Part shown: positions 45,243-54,482 of the stretch, in pieces | Position numbering within the stretch: the stretch's first letter is position 1 | How the letters are laid out: each line of letters opens with the position of its first letter | Assembly (NCBI RefSeq): GCF_018861025.1 | Contig: NZ_JAHKQH010000023.1 | Span: 285,753 to 349,752, forward strand | Source: Psychrosphaera sp. B3R10 | GTDB lineage: Bacteria; Pseudomonadota; Gammaproteobacteria; Enterobacterales; Alteromonadaceae | Length of the DNA stretch: 64,000 bases | Reading direction: 5' to 3' | Notes under the pieces: model-generated | What the model was told of the DNA's origin: nothing | The model's input: the letters and a program-made list of their open reading frames with translations, nothing else | The model's database searches: none | Position numbers and translations under genes: made by a program

Positions 45243-46484
45243 ATGACATTTGATGAGTTCGATTTAGACCGCCGTTTACTTTTAGGTATTCAGTCCCTTG
45301 GTTACGCCAAACCAACACGAGTACAACAAGCCGCAATACCTGAGGCGTTGGATGGTCACGATGTGTTAGCAAGTGCACCGACAGGAACCGGTAAAACTGC
45401 CGCGTTTTTGATCCCAGCAATCCAGTATTTATTAGACTCTCCTCGCAGAAACCCTGGTTTTGCCCGTGTTATGGTACTTGCGCCTACCAGAGAACTTGCT
45501 TATCAAACCTATGATTTTGCTAAAACGTTAAGCCAACATACTGATTTACGTGTAGGTGTCATCACCGGCGGTATTAATTACGGCAGTCATAAAGATATTC
45601 TTGAAAAAAATAACGATATTTTAATTTCAACACCAGGTCGTCTGCTTGAGTATATGGATGCTGAAACTTTCCACTGTGAAGATGTTGAAGTCTTAATACT
45701 AGATGAAGCCGATCGCATGCTCGACATGGGGTTCCGTAGCTTTATGTTACGTATTGCAGAAGAATCTCGAAATCGTCGTCAGGCCATGTTGTTTTCTGCC
45801 ACATTAGAAGGCCGCGGTATAATAGAGTTTGGTAATCATGTTTTGGCCGAAGCGGTATTTGTTGAAGCGGATGCACCAAGAAGTGAAGTCAGTAAAATTG
45901 TTGAATGGACCCACTTAGCCGACAGCGATGAACACAAATTTGCCATGCTGGGGCACTATTTAGCGTTAGAAGATGTTAAAAAGTCAATCGTATTTGTTAA
46001 AACCAAAGAACGGTTAGAGCTTGTTGTAAATCAGTTGCAAGCTATGGGTATTTACGCAGCGTACTTGCAAGGTGAGATGCCCCAGGACAAGCGTCTCAAA
46101 GCAATAGATAAATTAAAGTCGGGTAAATCCCCTGTATTGGTCGCAACCGATGTTGCAGCGCGTGGTCTTGATATTATCGATGTGACTCACGTCTTTAACT
46201 TTGATTTACCGCGAACAGCGGATGTCTATGTTCACCGAATTGGCCGCACGGCTCGCGCTGGAGCAAAAGGCTATGCCGTCAGTTTTATTGCTGCACACGA
46301 CATGCTGATCATGAAAAAAATTGAACGTTATACAGAACAAACGTTTAAGCATAGAAAAATTGCAGGCATCGAACCTAAATACAAAGAATCTGCAGTTCCG
46401 GCTAAAAAGAAAAAGCCGCATAAGAAAAAAGTCGCCAAAGCGTTAGCTAAGTCGGCTAAGAAGAAAACTAAGAAGAAAAAATAA
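45243..46484 (+). CDS. srmB: ATP-dependent RNA helicase SrmB (DEAD box)
   Basis: SrmB helps early assembly of the large ribosomal subunit, especially in the cold. The 413-aa protein starts with the Q-motif region, then A-P-T-G-T-G-K-T, P-T-R-E-L-A, D-E-A-D, S-A-T, and the second RecA domain with A-T-D-V-A-A-R-G-L-D and H-R-I-G-R-T-A-R. The last ~28 residues are a lysine-rich tail (for example K-K-K-K-P-H-K-K-K), likely disordered and RNA binding. A tataat at 45196-45201 is a possible -10. The retropepsin-like gene follows 3 nt later. Confidence 0.95.
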   Translation: MTFDEFDLDRRLLLGIQSLGYAKPTRVQQAAIPEALDGHDVLASAPTGTGKTAAFLIPAIQYLLDSPRRNPGFARVMVLAPTRELAYQTYDFAKTLSQHTDLRVGVITGGINYGSHKDILEKNNDILISTPGRLLEYMDAETFHCEDVEVLILDEADRMLDMGFRSFMLRIAEESRNRRQAMLFSATLEGRGIIEFGNHVLAEAVFVEADAPRSEVSKIVEWTHLADSDEHKFAMLGHYLALEDVKKSIVFVKTKERLELVVNQLQAMGIYAAYLQGEMPQDKRLKAIDKLKSGKSPVLVATDVAARGLDIIDVTHVFNFDLPRTADVYVHRIGRTARAGAKGYAVSFIAAHDMLIMKKIERYTEQTFKHRKIAGIEPKYKESAVPAKKKKPHKKKVAKALAKSAKKKTKKKK

Positions 46485-46487
46485 GCC

Positions 46488-46997
46488 ATGTCGCAACCCG
46501 TTAAAATAGGCAAAACGTTTGCATTTATCTTCTGGGGATTGTTTCTCGTCTTAGGTTATCAGTTTTTTGATGGCAAATTATCAGAGCGCGTAAATCCAAA
46601 TCAAAACCCCGAGAGCTATATTAACGGTCAAATGGCTACTTTAGTTTTAGACCAAAACCGAATGGGTCATTATGTTGTAAATGGCCTGTTAAATAACTAC
46701 CCAGTGACCTTTTTACTCGATACTGGCGCGACAAATGTCGCAGTACCGAAAGGGGTTGCTGATGCAATTGGCCTTAAATATGGTCAGCCTGTATCGGTTA
46801 ATACTGCCAATGGCACAGCTAAGGCGTATATGACTACGATTGATAACTTAACTATCGGCAAGTTGCAGTTTGGCAATATGCGCGCGACGATTGTACCTGG
46901 TATGCAGGGCGACGAGTTATTACTTGGCATGAACGCATTAAAACAAGTTGAGTTTACGCAAAGAGAGGGACGATTGACCCTTAAGCAAATACAATAA
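46488..46997 (+). CDS. Membrane-anchored retropepsin-like aspartic protease (TIGR02281 type)
   Basis: The 169-aa protein has one N-terminal membrane helix (about residues 9-26) and a periplasmic retropepsin-like domain with the active-site motif L-L-D-T-G-A-T (Asp78) and a second-half G-D-E-L-L-L-G-M-N. Such proteins are predicted single-domain aspartic proteases that must dimerise for activity; targets are not known. It sits between srmB (3 nt) and nadC (17 nt), so the three are probably one transcript. Confidence 0.88.
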   Translation: MSQPVKIGKTFAFIFWGLFLVLGYQFFDGKLSERVNPNQNPESYINGQMATLVLDQNRMGHYVVNGLLNNYPVTFLLDTGATNVAVPKGVADAIGLKYGQPVSVNTANGTAKAYMTTIDNLTIGKLQFGNMRATIVPGMQGDELLLGMNALKQVEFTQREGRLTLKQIQ

Positions 46998-47014
46998 AAG
47001 AGAATTTTCAAACT

Positions 47015-47857
47015 ATGTATCAGCAACACATTCCTGCTCAAGTTACCGCTGCGCTGCAAGAAGACCTAAATGGTCTGTCTGCCGATTTAGATATTACCGC
47101 ACAATTAATTCCATCGGAACAACTGGCCACAGGTAAAGTGATTACGCGTCAAAATGCGGTTGTTTGCGGGGTTGAATGGGTGAATGAAACCTTTTCCCAA
47201 ATTGCTAAAAATACGACTATTGAGTGGCAAGTCAAAGACGGTGACAACGTAGTTGCCAATCAAACCTTATTCACATTCTCAGGCCCAGCCCGTGAAATAT
47301 TGACAGCAGAGCGTACAGCGTTAAATTTTTTGCAAATGTTATCTGCGACCGCAACGTCTACCCAACATTACGTTAATGAAATTGCCGCGATGCAAAGCAC
47401 AACTAAAATTTTGGATACGCGTAAAACCATCCCTGGTTTACGGTTAGCGCAAAAATACGCGGTTACCTGTGGTGGTGGGCAGAATCACCGAATTGGTTTA
47501 TTTGATGCGTATTTAATTAAAGAAAATCATATTTTTGCCGCTGGATCTATTGATGCCGCAGTGACTACCGCTAAACAACTCAATCCATCAGCTAAAGTGG
47601 AAGTGGAAGTGGAGTCATTAGATGAGCTTCAATTGGCAATGGATGCGGGGGCGGACATCGTCATGTTGGATAATTTCACTGTTGAAATGACAGCGCAAGC
47701 AAGAAAATTAAGCAATGGAAAAGTTAAACTTGAGGCGTCTGGTAACATGGATGGTGAAAAATTTAAAGCATATGCGCAGTTAAATATTGACTATATCTCA
47801 ATTGGTGGCTTAACTAAGCATGTGGATGCGATAGATTTGTCGATGCGATTTGATTAA
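47015..47857 (+). CDS. nadC: Nicotinate-nucleotide pyrophosphorylase (carboxylating)
   Basis: Quinolinate phosphoribosyltransferase of de novo NAD synthesis. The 280-aa protein carries the substrate-binding D-T-R-K-T-I-P-G-L-R and A-V-T-C-G-G-G-Q-N-H-R motifs, K-E-N-H-I, V-E-V-E-V-E-S-L-D-E, and E-A-S-G-N near the C-terminus. nadC beside the pilA-pilD cluster is a conserved gammaproteobacterial arrangement. Confidence 0.97.
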   Translation: MYQQHIPAQVTAALQEDLNGLSADLDITAQLIPSEQLATGKVITRQNAVVCGVEWVNETFSQIAKNTTIEWQVKDGDNVVANQTLFTFSGPAREILTAERTALNFLQMLSATATSTQHYVNEIAAMQSTTKILDTRKTIPGLRLAQKYAVTCGGGQNHRIGLFDAYLIKENHIFAAGSIDAAVTTAKQLNPSAKVEVEVESLDELQLAMDAGADIVMLDNFTVEMTAQARKLSNGKVKLEASGNMDGEKFKAYAQLNIDYISIGGLTKHVDAIDLSMRFD

Positions 47858-48102
47858 GTCTTGTATTTCTTATGAGTACGCATCTTGTAAATCAAGTTAT
47901 GGCACTAACAAGCTTTTAACGTTTTTTGTAATTTTGAGAAAATTGCTAATAATTAGATCACACTATTGGACCTTTAGATTGCAGTACGGATGCGTAAAAT
48001 TTGATATGAAACAAATTCGTAGCTTGTAATTTGAAGTAAAAGAGTCACAATGGCTGTAGGTTAAAGACAATAACTTCATGACAACTTACTAGGAGTAATA
48101 AA
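47858..48102 (+). other. 245-bp pilA upstream region
   Basis: No gene. Two imperfect sigma-54-like sites were examined and not accepted because their GG-to-GC spacing is off by one base (around 47900 and 47967). Nothing else was recognised apart from the AGGAG ribosome site. Confidence 0.4.
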
Positions 48103-48624
48103 ATGAAAAACCGCCAACAAAAGGGTTTTACTCTAATTGAACTGATGATTGTAATTGCAATTATCGGTATTCTGGCATCGGTTGCGGTTCCGCAATACCA
48201 GACTTACGTTTTACGTACGGAAGCCACAACTTCATCTACATCAGCATTGCGTCCAATTAAAAATGCCGTTGAAGAATACGTAGCATTGAATGGCCAAAAC
48301 CCAAGTTCATTTGCAGAATTAGCAGATATTGGTTTTGTTGACCCATCTGGTGCTGACTATACTGCTACAACTTCTGTATCGGGTTCTGATTTTACGTCAG
48401 CCACGCTTACTGGTGGTGGTGAAAATGCACTACAAATCGTAATGCTTTATAACAGCGACACGGCACCTAAAGACTTTCAAGCTGAATCTTTGACATTTGA
48501 AGCTACAGTTAGTGCAACAAACGGTGCCGTAACTTGGACAGTATTATCAAGTGACGTAACTAAGTTACCTACACCAAAAGGTTTCACAGTTACAGCATCT
48601 GAAGAAGATGATAGTGAAGACTAA
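48103..48624 (+). CDS. pilA: Type IVa major pilin PilA (prepilin)
   Basis: The 173-aa prepilin has a 7-residue leader ending in Gly, then [17 protein letters not shown] with Glu5 of the mature protein, so PilD cuts before Phe8. AGGAG precedes the ATG. The globular part has no cysteine at all, so the C-terminal disulfide loop usual for type IVa pilins is absent, and the tail is very acidic (E-E-D-D-S-E-D). A strong terminator separates it from pilB, allowing high pilin expression. Confidence 0.93.
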   Translation: MKNRQQKGFTLIELMIVIAIIGILASVAVPQYQTYVLRTEATTSSTSALRPIKNAVEEYVALNGQNPSSFAELADIGFVDPSGADYTATTSVSGSDFTSATLTGGGENALQIVMLYNSDTAPKDFQAESLTFEATVSATNGAVTWTVLSSDVTKLPTPKGFTVTASEEDDSED

Positions 48625-48660
48625 TTATCATAATAAATAGGTAGGTTACTATTTATTATT

Positions 48661-48690
48661 AAACGGGGACTTTAAGTCCCCGTTTTTTTA
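48661..48690 (+). terminator. Terminator after pilA
   Basis: Perfect 10-bp stem aaacggggac (48661-48670) with gtccccgttt (48676-48685), loop tttaa, then a T run. Confidence 0.95.
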
Positions 48691-48865
48691 TGGTTTTTTC
48701 AAAATTGATTTATATTTTTGTCAAAGTATTTTCGCTATCTTAACTTTCAGCTAAAAAAGTGAATATTTCCTTTCTTTTTTTGTCATAACATTAGTTAAAC
48801 GTTGCGACAAAGCGATTTCCTCGACATAATTAAATGATACTAATTCAGGAAGAAATCTCAGTTTT

Positions 48866-50566
48866 ATGCAACATTCGTTTAACGGTGCCTTAATTCGACA
48901 ACTCTTAGCACATCAGTTAATTTCCGATGAAGCCGTCGAGAAACTGAAAACGAGTATATCCGCCTATCAATCAACTGCGGAAGCACTGGTTAAAGAAGGG
49001 GTGATCACGCCTGAAAACCTAATGTTATTTGCATCCCAACGCTTTGGTGTGCCGCGCATTGATATAGCCTATTACGATGTTTCGCAAATTCCTGATGAGC
49101 TCAAAAACGAAAAACTCGTATCCAAACACCAAGTATTACCTTTAGTTAAAAATGGTCGAACCCTCTATTTAGCGACCGCAGACCCGTCTGATATTGCGGC
49201 ACAGGAAGACTTTGAATTTAATACCGGACTGCAAACTGAGTTTGTGGTTTGTGATCCAATAGCGTTAAATGAAGTTATTCACCAAGTATTTTCGTCTTTA
49301 GAAGAAGGGCTTGGCGTTAATGAATCGGATATGTTGGAGTTGGCTGACTTAGAAACAGAGTCGGTTGAAACTGAACAAGACGATGGCAATGATGGAAAAG
49401 ACGATGCGCCAATCGTTGTTTATATCAATAAAATATTATTGGACGCCATTCGTAAAGGGGCGTCGGATTTACATTTCGAACCCTATGAAAAAGAATACCG
49501 TATCCGCTTTCGTATTGACGGTATTTTGTCTGAAGTTGCCCGTCCACCTTCCGCATTATCCAGTCGTTTATCGGCCCGTATAAAAGTTATTTCTAATTTG
49601 GACATTGCTGAAAAACGCAAACCTCAAGACGGTCGAATTAAGCTAAAGGTATCCGCCAAAAAATCCATCGATTTTCGTGTCAGCACACTTCCTACTTTGT
49701 GGGGCGAAAAAGTGGTTATGCGTATCCTCGATGCGTCTAGCGCAATGTTAGGTATCGATGTACTTGGTTATGAGGAAGAGCAAAAACAACTCTATTTAGA
49801 AGCTTTAGCACAACCACAGGGCATGATTTTAGTTACTGGGCCAACGGGTTCTGGTAAAACCGTATCTTTGTATACCGGACTCAATATTCTCAATACCCCT
49901 GAACGAAATATTTCAACAGCGGAAGATCCGGTTGAAATTAATTTGACAGGTGTGAACCAAGTGCAAATGAATCCAAAGGCTGGTTTAGATTTTGCGACGG
50001 CATTACGAGCCTTTTTACGTCAAGATCCCGATATCGTAATGGTCGGTGAGATTCGAGATTTAGAAACTGCCGAGATTTCAATTAAGGCGGCTCAAACGGG
50101 TCACTTGGTCTTATCCACACTGCATACTAATTCTGCTCCCGAAACGCTAACACGTTTGTCTAATATGGGGGTTCCGTCCTATAACATTGCGAGTTCAGTA
50201 TCACTTATAATTGCCCAGCGATTAGCACGTAAGCTTTGTAATCGTTGTAAAGAGCCGGAAATAGAGCTACCAGAAAGTGAATTGTTAAAAATTGGTTTTG
50301 AACCTGAACAAATTAAAGATATGACCTTATTTAAGCCGGTTGGATGTAATGAATGCACCCAAGGCTACAAAGGTCGGGTCGGTATTTACGAAGTAATGAA
50401 ACTGTCTGAGCAAATGAAAACCATAATTATGTCCGGTGGAAATTCGTTAGATATTGCAAATCAAGCCAAACTTGAAGGTATCAACAATTTGCGGCAATCT
50501 GGTTTATTAAAAGCAGCAAATGGCATTACAAGTTTGGCGGAAGTAAACCGGGTAACTCAACAGTAA
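48866..50566 (+). CDS. pilB: Type IV pilus extension ATPase PilB
   Basis: The 566-aa hexameric ATPase drives pilus polymerisation. It has an N-terminal MshEN domain (which binds c-di-GMP in some homologues), Walker A G-P-T-G-S-G-K-T (residues 325-332), Asp box and Walker B region (D-P-D-I-V-M-V-G-E-I-R-D), His box, and a tetracysteine zinc site (C-N-R-C ... C-N-E-C). It is followed by pilC after 17 nt. Confidence 0.96.
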   Translation: MQHSFNGALIRQLLAHQLISDEAVEKLKTSISAYQSTAEALVKEGVITPENLMLFASQRFGVPRIDIAYYDVSQIPDELKNEKLVSKHQVLPLVKNGRTLYLATADPSDIAAQEDFEFNTGLQTEFVVCDPIALNEVIHQVFSSLEEGLGVNESDMLELADLETESVETEQDDGNDGKDDAPIVVYINKILLDAIRKGASDLHFEPYEKEYRIRFRIDGILSEVARPPSALSSRLSARIKVISNLDIAEKRKPQDGRIKLKVSAKKSIDFRVSTLPTLWGEKVVMRILDASSAMLGIDVLGYEEEQKQLYLEALAQPQGMILVTGPTGSGKTVSLYTGLNILNTPERNISTAEDPVEINLTGVNQVQMNPKAGLDFATALRAFLRQDPDIVMVGEIRDLETAEISIKAAQTGHLVLSTLHTNSAPETLTRLSNMGVPSYNIASSVSLIIAQRLARKLCNRCKEPEIELPESELLKIGFEPEQIKDMTLFKPVGCNECTQGYKGRVGIYEVMKLSEQMKTIIMSGGNSLDIANQAKLEGINNLRQSGLLKAANGITSLAEVNRVTQQ

Positions 50567-50583
50567 TTGGTTAAGGCAAGTAA

Positions 50584-51813
50584 ATGGCGACAAATAACAA
50601 AGTAATCAGAAAGCAGATCGTTTTTACCTACCAAGGTTTGAACCGCCGAGGTGGTAAAATCAAAGGTGAAATCTATGCTGCTAGCGCCAGTGAAGCCAAG
50701 GGGAATCTAAAAAAACAAGGCATAACCCCAACCAAAGTCCGTAAAAAACCACAGCCTTTATTTGGTTCAGGTGGTAAACCAATTGATGCAAAAGACATTG
50801 CCGTATTTACTCGACAAGTCGCCACAATGTTAACCGCCGGTGTACCTTTGGTTCAGTCTTTAGATATGATTGCTAAAGGTGCCGATAAACAAAGTATGTC
50901 TAAGCTGGTTCAGGATGTACTTGGTCAAGTGCAGGCCGGTTCTAGTGTTGCAGATGCATTGCGGACCCAGCCTAAATATTTTGACGACTTGTATTGTGAC
51001 TTAGTTGAATCGGGTGAAAAATCCGGGGCATTAGACGGTATATTCGACCGAATTGCTTTATATAAAGAAAAATCAGAAGCTTTGAAATCTAAAATTAAAA
51101 AAGCGATGACCTACCCAATCGCAATATTAAGTATCTCGTTTATTGTTGTCGGTATTCTCCTCGTTGTGGTAATTCCAAGTTTTGAAGACATCTTTAAAAG
51201 TTTTGGTGCTGACTTGCCTGGTCCAACAATGACCGCGATTGCCGCGTCTGAAGTAGCGCAAGATTATTGGGCTGTCGTGGTTGCGGGGATCATCATTGCG
51301 GTATTTTTATTCAAACGGGCGCTACGAACCAATGCAAAATTTGCAGCTTCAATGGATGCCTTGTTATTAAAAGCACCGATAGTTGGCAATATTGTCAACA
51401 AAGGGGCGATAGCACGTTACGCTCGAACCTTATCAACCACCTTTGCTGCCGGTGTCCCATTACATGAAGCATTAAACTCTGCGGCAGGTGCCTCTGGTAA
51501 TGCTGTTTATAAAAAAGCCATCCAGGAAATTAAAGCCGACGTATCCGCTGGTAACTTGATGCACGTATCGATGCGAGCCACTAATTTGTTTCCCGATATG
51601 GTTACGCAAATGGTATCCATTGGTGAAGAATCAGGTGCCCTAGATACTATGCTAGAGCGGGTAGCCAATGTTTATGAGCAAGAAGTCGACGACGCTGTTG
51701 ACGGTATTACTGCCCTTATCGAGCCCTTTATTATGGTCTTTTTAGGTACCGTAATAGGTGGTCTCATCGTGGTAATGTATTTGCCTATATTCCAAATGGG
51801 TAATGCGGTTTAG
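50584..51813 (+). CDS. pilC: Type IV pilus inner-membrane platform protein PilC
   Basis: The 409-aa platform protein, with two T2SSF domains and about three membrane helices (near 180-200, 225-245, 380-400), connects PilB/PilT ATPases to pilin assembly. Family segments F-T-R-Q-V-A-T-M-L-T-A-G-V-P and the repeat Y-A-R-T-L-S-T-T-F-A-A-G-V-P-L are present, as is G-E-E-S-G-A-L-D. pilD follows after 74 bp. Confidence 0.96.
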   Translation: MATNNKVIRKQIVFTYQGLNRRGGKIKGEIYAASASEAKGNLKKQGITPTKVRKKPQPLFGSGGKPIDAKDIAVFTRQVATMLTAGVPLVQSLDMIAKGADKQSMSKLVQDVLGQVQAGSSVADALRTQPKYFDDLYCDLVESGEKSGALDGIFDRIALYKEKSEALKSKIKKAMTYPIAILSISFIVVGILLVVVIPSFEDIFKSFGADLPGPTMTAIAASEVAQDYWAVVVAGIIIAVFLFKRALRTNAKFAASMDALLLKAPIVGNIVNKGAIARYARTLSTTFAAGVPLHEALNSAAGASGNAVYKKAIQEIKADVSAGNLMHVSMRATNLFPDMVTQMVSIGEESGALDTMLERVANVYEQEVDDAVDGITALIEPFIMVFLGTVIGGLIVVMYLPIFQMGNAV

Positions 51814-51887
51814 TCTGGTTGTTACACTGAGTTAATTGCTTAGACTTTGGCCTTTGTACCGTTACAAAAATAATTGATAAGAAATAT

Positions 51888-52772
51888 ATGTTTGATCAAA
51901 TTTTAGATGCTTTAGAAACTTTTCCGCTGTTTTTATATGGTTTCACTTTTGTCCTCTCTCTTCTCGTTGGCAGCTTTTTAAATGTCGTTATTTATCGACT
52001 GCCGGTGATGATGCAAAATGAATGGGACTGTGATTGCCGCGAATTACTCGCCGATGAATTGAAAAAAACGAAAGCAAAGGAAGCGACGCCGTTTAATTTA
52101 GCTGTCCCGGAATCCCACTGTCCAAAATGTAAACACAAAGTTAAGCCATGGCAGAATATTCCAGTCATTAGCTATTTATTATTGAAAGGAAAGTGTGGAA
52201 ACTGCAATACGCCGATTTCCCTAAGGTACCCTGCAATAGAGTTGTTGACTGCAATTGCGTCATTAACTGTGGTCATGGTAGTTGGGTTTTCACCTCAAGC
52301 GCCAGTATTAATCCTTTTGACTTGGTTGTTTGTTGCCCTCATTTTTATCGATATTGATCACATGTTATTGCCAGATCAAATTACCCAACCTGCGCTTTGG
52401 TTAGTAATTATTAGCTCAATTTGGGGCGTGTTTCTATCTCCTAAAGACGCAATTATTGGCGCGGCCTCTGGGTATATGTTTTTGTGGGTTGTCTTTTGGG
52501 GCTTTAAGTTAGTCACAGGAAAAGATGGCATGGGTTATGGCGACTTTAAGCTAATGGCGGTTGTTGGTGGTGTTGTTGGCGTTATTCAGTTGCCAATGGT
52601 CATATTACTATCGTCCGCTGTCGGGGCTGTTATCGGTCTTTCTATGATGGCATTTTCAAAGGCTGATCGTACGACCCATATCCCTTTTGGACCATATATC
52701 GCGATAGCTGGTTGGATAACCATGTTGTGGGGTGATGGTATCCTTGCATGGTATTTAAGAGTTTTTGTATGA
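51888..52772 (+). CDS. pilD: Prepilin peptidase / N-methyltransferase PilD
   Basis: Bifunctional membrane aspartic protease that cleaves and N-methylates prepilins. The 294-aa protein has the cytoplasmic zinc-binding C-P-K-C and C-G-N-C pairs between helix 1 and 2, and the two catalytic aspartates in the F-I-D-I-D-H and G-Y-G-D-F-K regions. Its stop overlaps the coaE start (atga), so the two are translationally coupled. Confidence 0.96.
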   Translation: MFDQILDALETFPLFLYGFTFVLSLLVGSFLNVVIYRLPVMMQNEWDCDCRELLADELKKTKAKEATPFNLAVPESHCPKCKHKVKPWQNIPVISYLLLKGKCGNCNTPISLRYPAIELLTAIASLTVVMVVGFSPQAPVLILLTWLFVALIFIDIDHMLLPDQITQPALWLVIISSIWGVFLSPKDAIIGAASGYMFLWVVFWGFKLVTGKDGMGYGDFKLMAVVGGVVGVIQLPMVILLSSAVGAVIGLSMMAFSKADRTTHIPFGPYIAIAGWITMLWGDGILAWYLRVFV

Positions 52773-53377
52773 GCCAGCCGAAAAAGCTAATTATAGGAAT
52801 AACTGGCGGGATCGGCAGCGGCAAAACGGCTGCAACAAACATTTTTCAGCAACTTGGTATTGATGTGGTCGATGCGGACATCGTCGCCAGAGATATTGTT
52901 AAAGTAGGCTCTCCAGTATTAGACCTTATTGTTAAGCAGTTTGGGAAAGGCATTATTCTGGCGGATGGCTCACTAAATCGAGCGATGTTACGCCAACAAA
53001 TTTTTTCTGATAATGCTCAAAAGTTAGCCCTAAATGCAATTATGCACCCAGCTATTAGAGCTGAATTGTTGGCACAATTAGACGCGGCTACCTCAGACTA
53101 TGTCCTGTTATCTGCGCCCTTGTTGTTTGAAAATGGACTTGAGAAATATGTTGATAAGGTTATTGTTGTTGATGTTGATGAGTCAGTACAAATGCGTCGA
53201 GCGAGTGACAGGGATGGCGTTGAACCATCGCAAATAGAAGCCATTATTAACAGCCAGCTGTCACGGCATGAGAGAAAAAATAAAGCTGACTTTATCATCG
53301 ACAATTCAGGCAGTTTACTCATGTTAAATGAGCAGGTTAAAGCCGCACATATTTGGGCAAAAAATTTAATAATTTAA
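52769..53377 (+). CDS. coaE: Dephospho-CoA kinase
   Basis: Last step of coenzyme A synthesis. The 202-aa protein has the P-loop G-I-T-G-G-I-G-S-G-K-T (about residues 10-20), D-A-D in V-V-D-A-D-I-V-A-R, and the lid region R-A-S-D-R-D-G. ATG at 52769 is used because it gives the M-S-Q-P-K-K-L-I-I-G-I-T start; an in-frame ATG lies 21 nt upstream inside pilD. pilD-coaE coupling is conserved in related bacteria. Confidence 0.96.
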   Translation: MSQPKKLIIGITGGIGSGKTAATNIFQQLGIDVVDADIVARDIVKVGSPVLDLIVKQFGKGIILADGSLNRAMLRQQIFSDNAQKLALNAIMHPAIRAELLAQLDAATSDYVLLSAPLLFENGLEKYVDKVIVVDVDESVQMRRASDRDGVEPSQIEAIINSQLSRHERKNKADFIIDNSGSLLMLNEQVKAAHIWAKNLII

Positions 53378-53484
53378 CATCGTAAAATCGGTAAATTTAG
53401 ATAAAAGTGTATAATTTTTCTGCGATATGTGTTTAAACTACTAGAAAGTACTAGTAAATATTATCAAACAATAATAAGAATAAA

Positions 53485-54234
53485 ATGAACTTTGTTGTAT
53501 TCGAACACCCATTAAATGAAAAAGTCCGAGTGCTTTTGCGACTCGAACTCTTGTTCCAGCAACTCGATTCATTTCAATCCACCAATAATTATCCCAACCT
53601 ACTTTCCTTTTTCCGCAATATTTTTGACTGCATTGAGCTACTTGAACGAAATGACGTTCGCAGTACCTTGACTCATTATTTGGATTTATTAGAAAAAAGT
53701 ATGGTTAAGTGGGCGGCGCATCCTGAGGTTCAAAATGAATCGTTACAGGAAAAGTTAGCAGAGGCGATTCGATTGCAAAATGACGTCGTCAATATGACTA
53801 AAGCATGTCAGCAACTCAAAGAAGATAAATTTTTAGCCAGCTTACGCCAACGTTTTTCTATTGCTGGTGGCGCATGTGATTTTGAATTACCGCAACTTCA
53901 CTATTGGCGTCTACAAACAAAACAAGAACGTGATAATAATGTCCAAGAATGGCTTAATATCTTGTTGCCACTAAAACAAGCGCTGGACTTTTCACTTATG
54001 TTTATTCGTGAGTCCTATAGTTTTGAGCAAAAAAGTGCTGTAAATGGATTTTATCAAGATTCCAGCGGCGATAACGTGAGTTTATTGCGTATACGCTACG
54101 ACTTGTCCCTAGGGGTTTTTCCAACGGTTAGTGGCAGTCATAGACGATTTTCAATCAGTTTTATGCAACCTGATAAAAGTTCGGTTAAAACGGCTGTGAA
54201 TGATACAATTCATTTCGAATTAGCAAAATGTTAG
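53485..54234 (+). CDS. zapD: Cell division protein ZapD
   Basis: ZapD cross-links FtsZ filaments at the division ring. The 249-aa all-alpha/beta protein begins with the conserved F-E-H-P-L-N-E-K-V-R-V-L-L-R-L-E and has a C-terminal beta domain (Y-D-L-S-L-G-V-F-P). It is followed by yacG 16 bp later, as in E. coli. Confidence 0.95.
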   Translation: MNFVVFEHPLNEKVRVLLRLELLFQQLDSFQSTNNYPNLLSFFRNIFDCIELLERNDVRSTLTHYLDLLEKSMVKWAAHPEVQNESLQEKLAEAIRLQNDVVNMTKACQQLKEDKFLASLRQRFSIAGGACDFELPQLHYWRLQTKQERDNNVQEWLNILLPLKQALDFSLMFIRESYSFEQKSAVNGFYQDSSGDNVSLLRIRYDLSLGVFPTVSGSHRRFSISFMQPDKSSVKTAVNDTIHFELAKC

Positions 54235-54250
54235 TTAATAAGAGTGAATT

Positions 54251-54478
54251 ATGACAACCGTAGTTAAATGTCCAACCTGCGTAAAAGACGTTGTGTGGGG
54301 GCCCGAATCAGAATTTCGTCCTTTTTGTTGTAAACGATGCCAGCTTATTGATTTAGGTGAGTGGGCCAACGAAGAAAAATCTATTCCAGAATCACCGTTA
54401 GCGTCAGCAATGTCAGAAGCCGATCTCGATCGCATTGAAAACATGTTGGCCCAACAAGAAAACGAGTTTTTTAAATAA
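54251..54478 (+). CDS. yacG: DNA gyrase inhibitor YacG (zinc protein)
   Basis: A 75-aa zinc-binding protein with C-P-T-C and C-C-K-R-C ligands; YacG binds GyrB and inhibits gyrase in E. coli. The motif [17 protein letters not shown] is the family signature. The acidic C-terminal tail is normal. arfB begins 4 nt after the stop. Confidence 0.95.
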   Translation: MTTVVKCPTCVKDVVWGPESEFRPFCCKRCQLIDLGEWANEEKSIPESPLASAMSEADLDRIENMLAQQENEFFK

Positions 54479-54482
54479 TAAG

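Noticed and set aside
47896..47980. Sigma-54 (-24/-12) promoter for pilA
   Set aside because: tggcac at 47900 and ttggac near 47966 have GG-to-GC gaps of 9 and 11 instead of the required 10.
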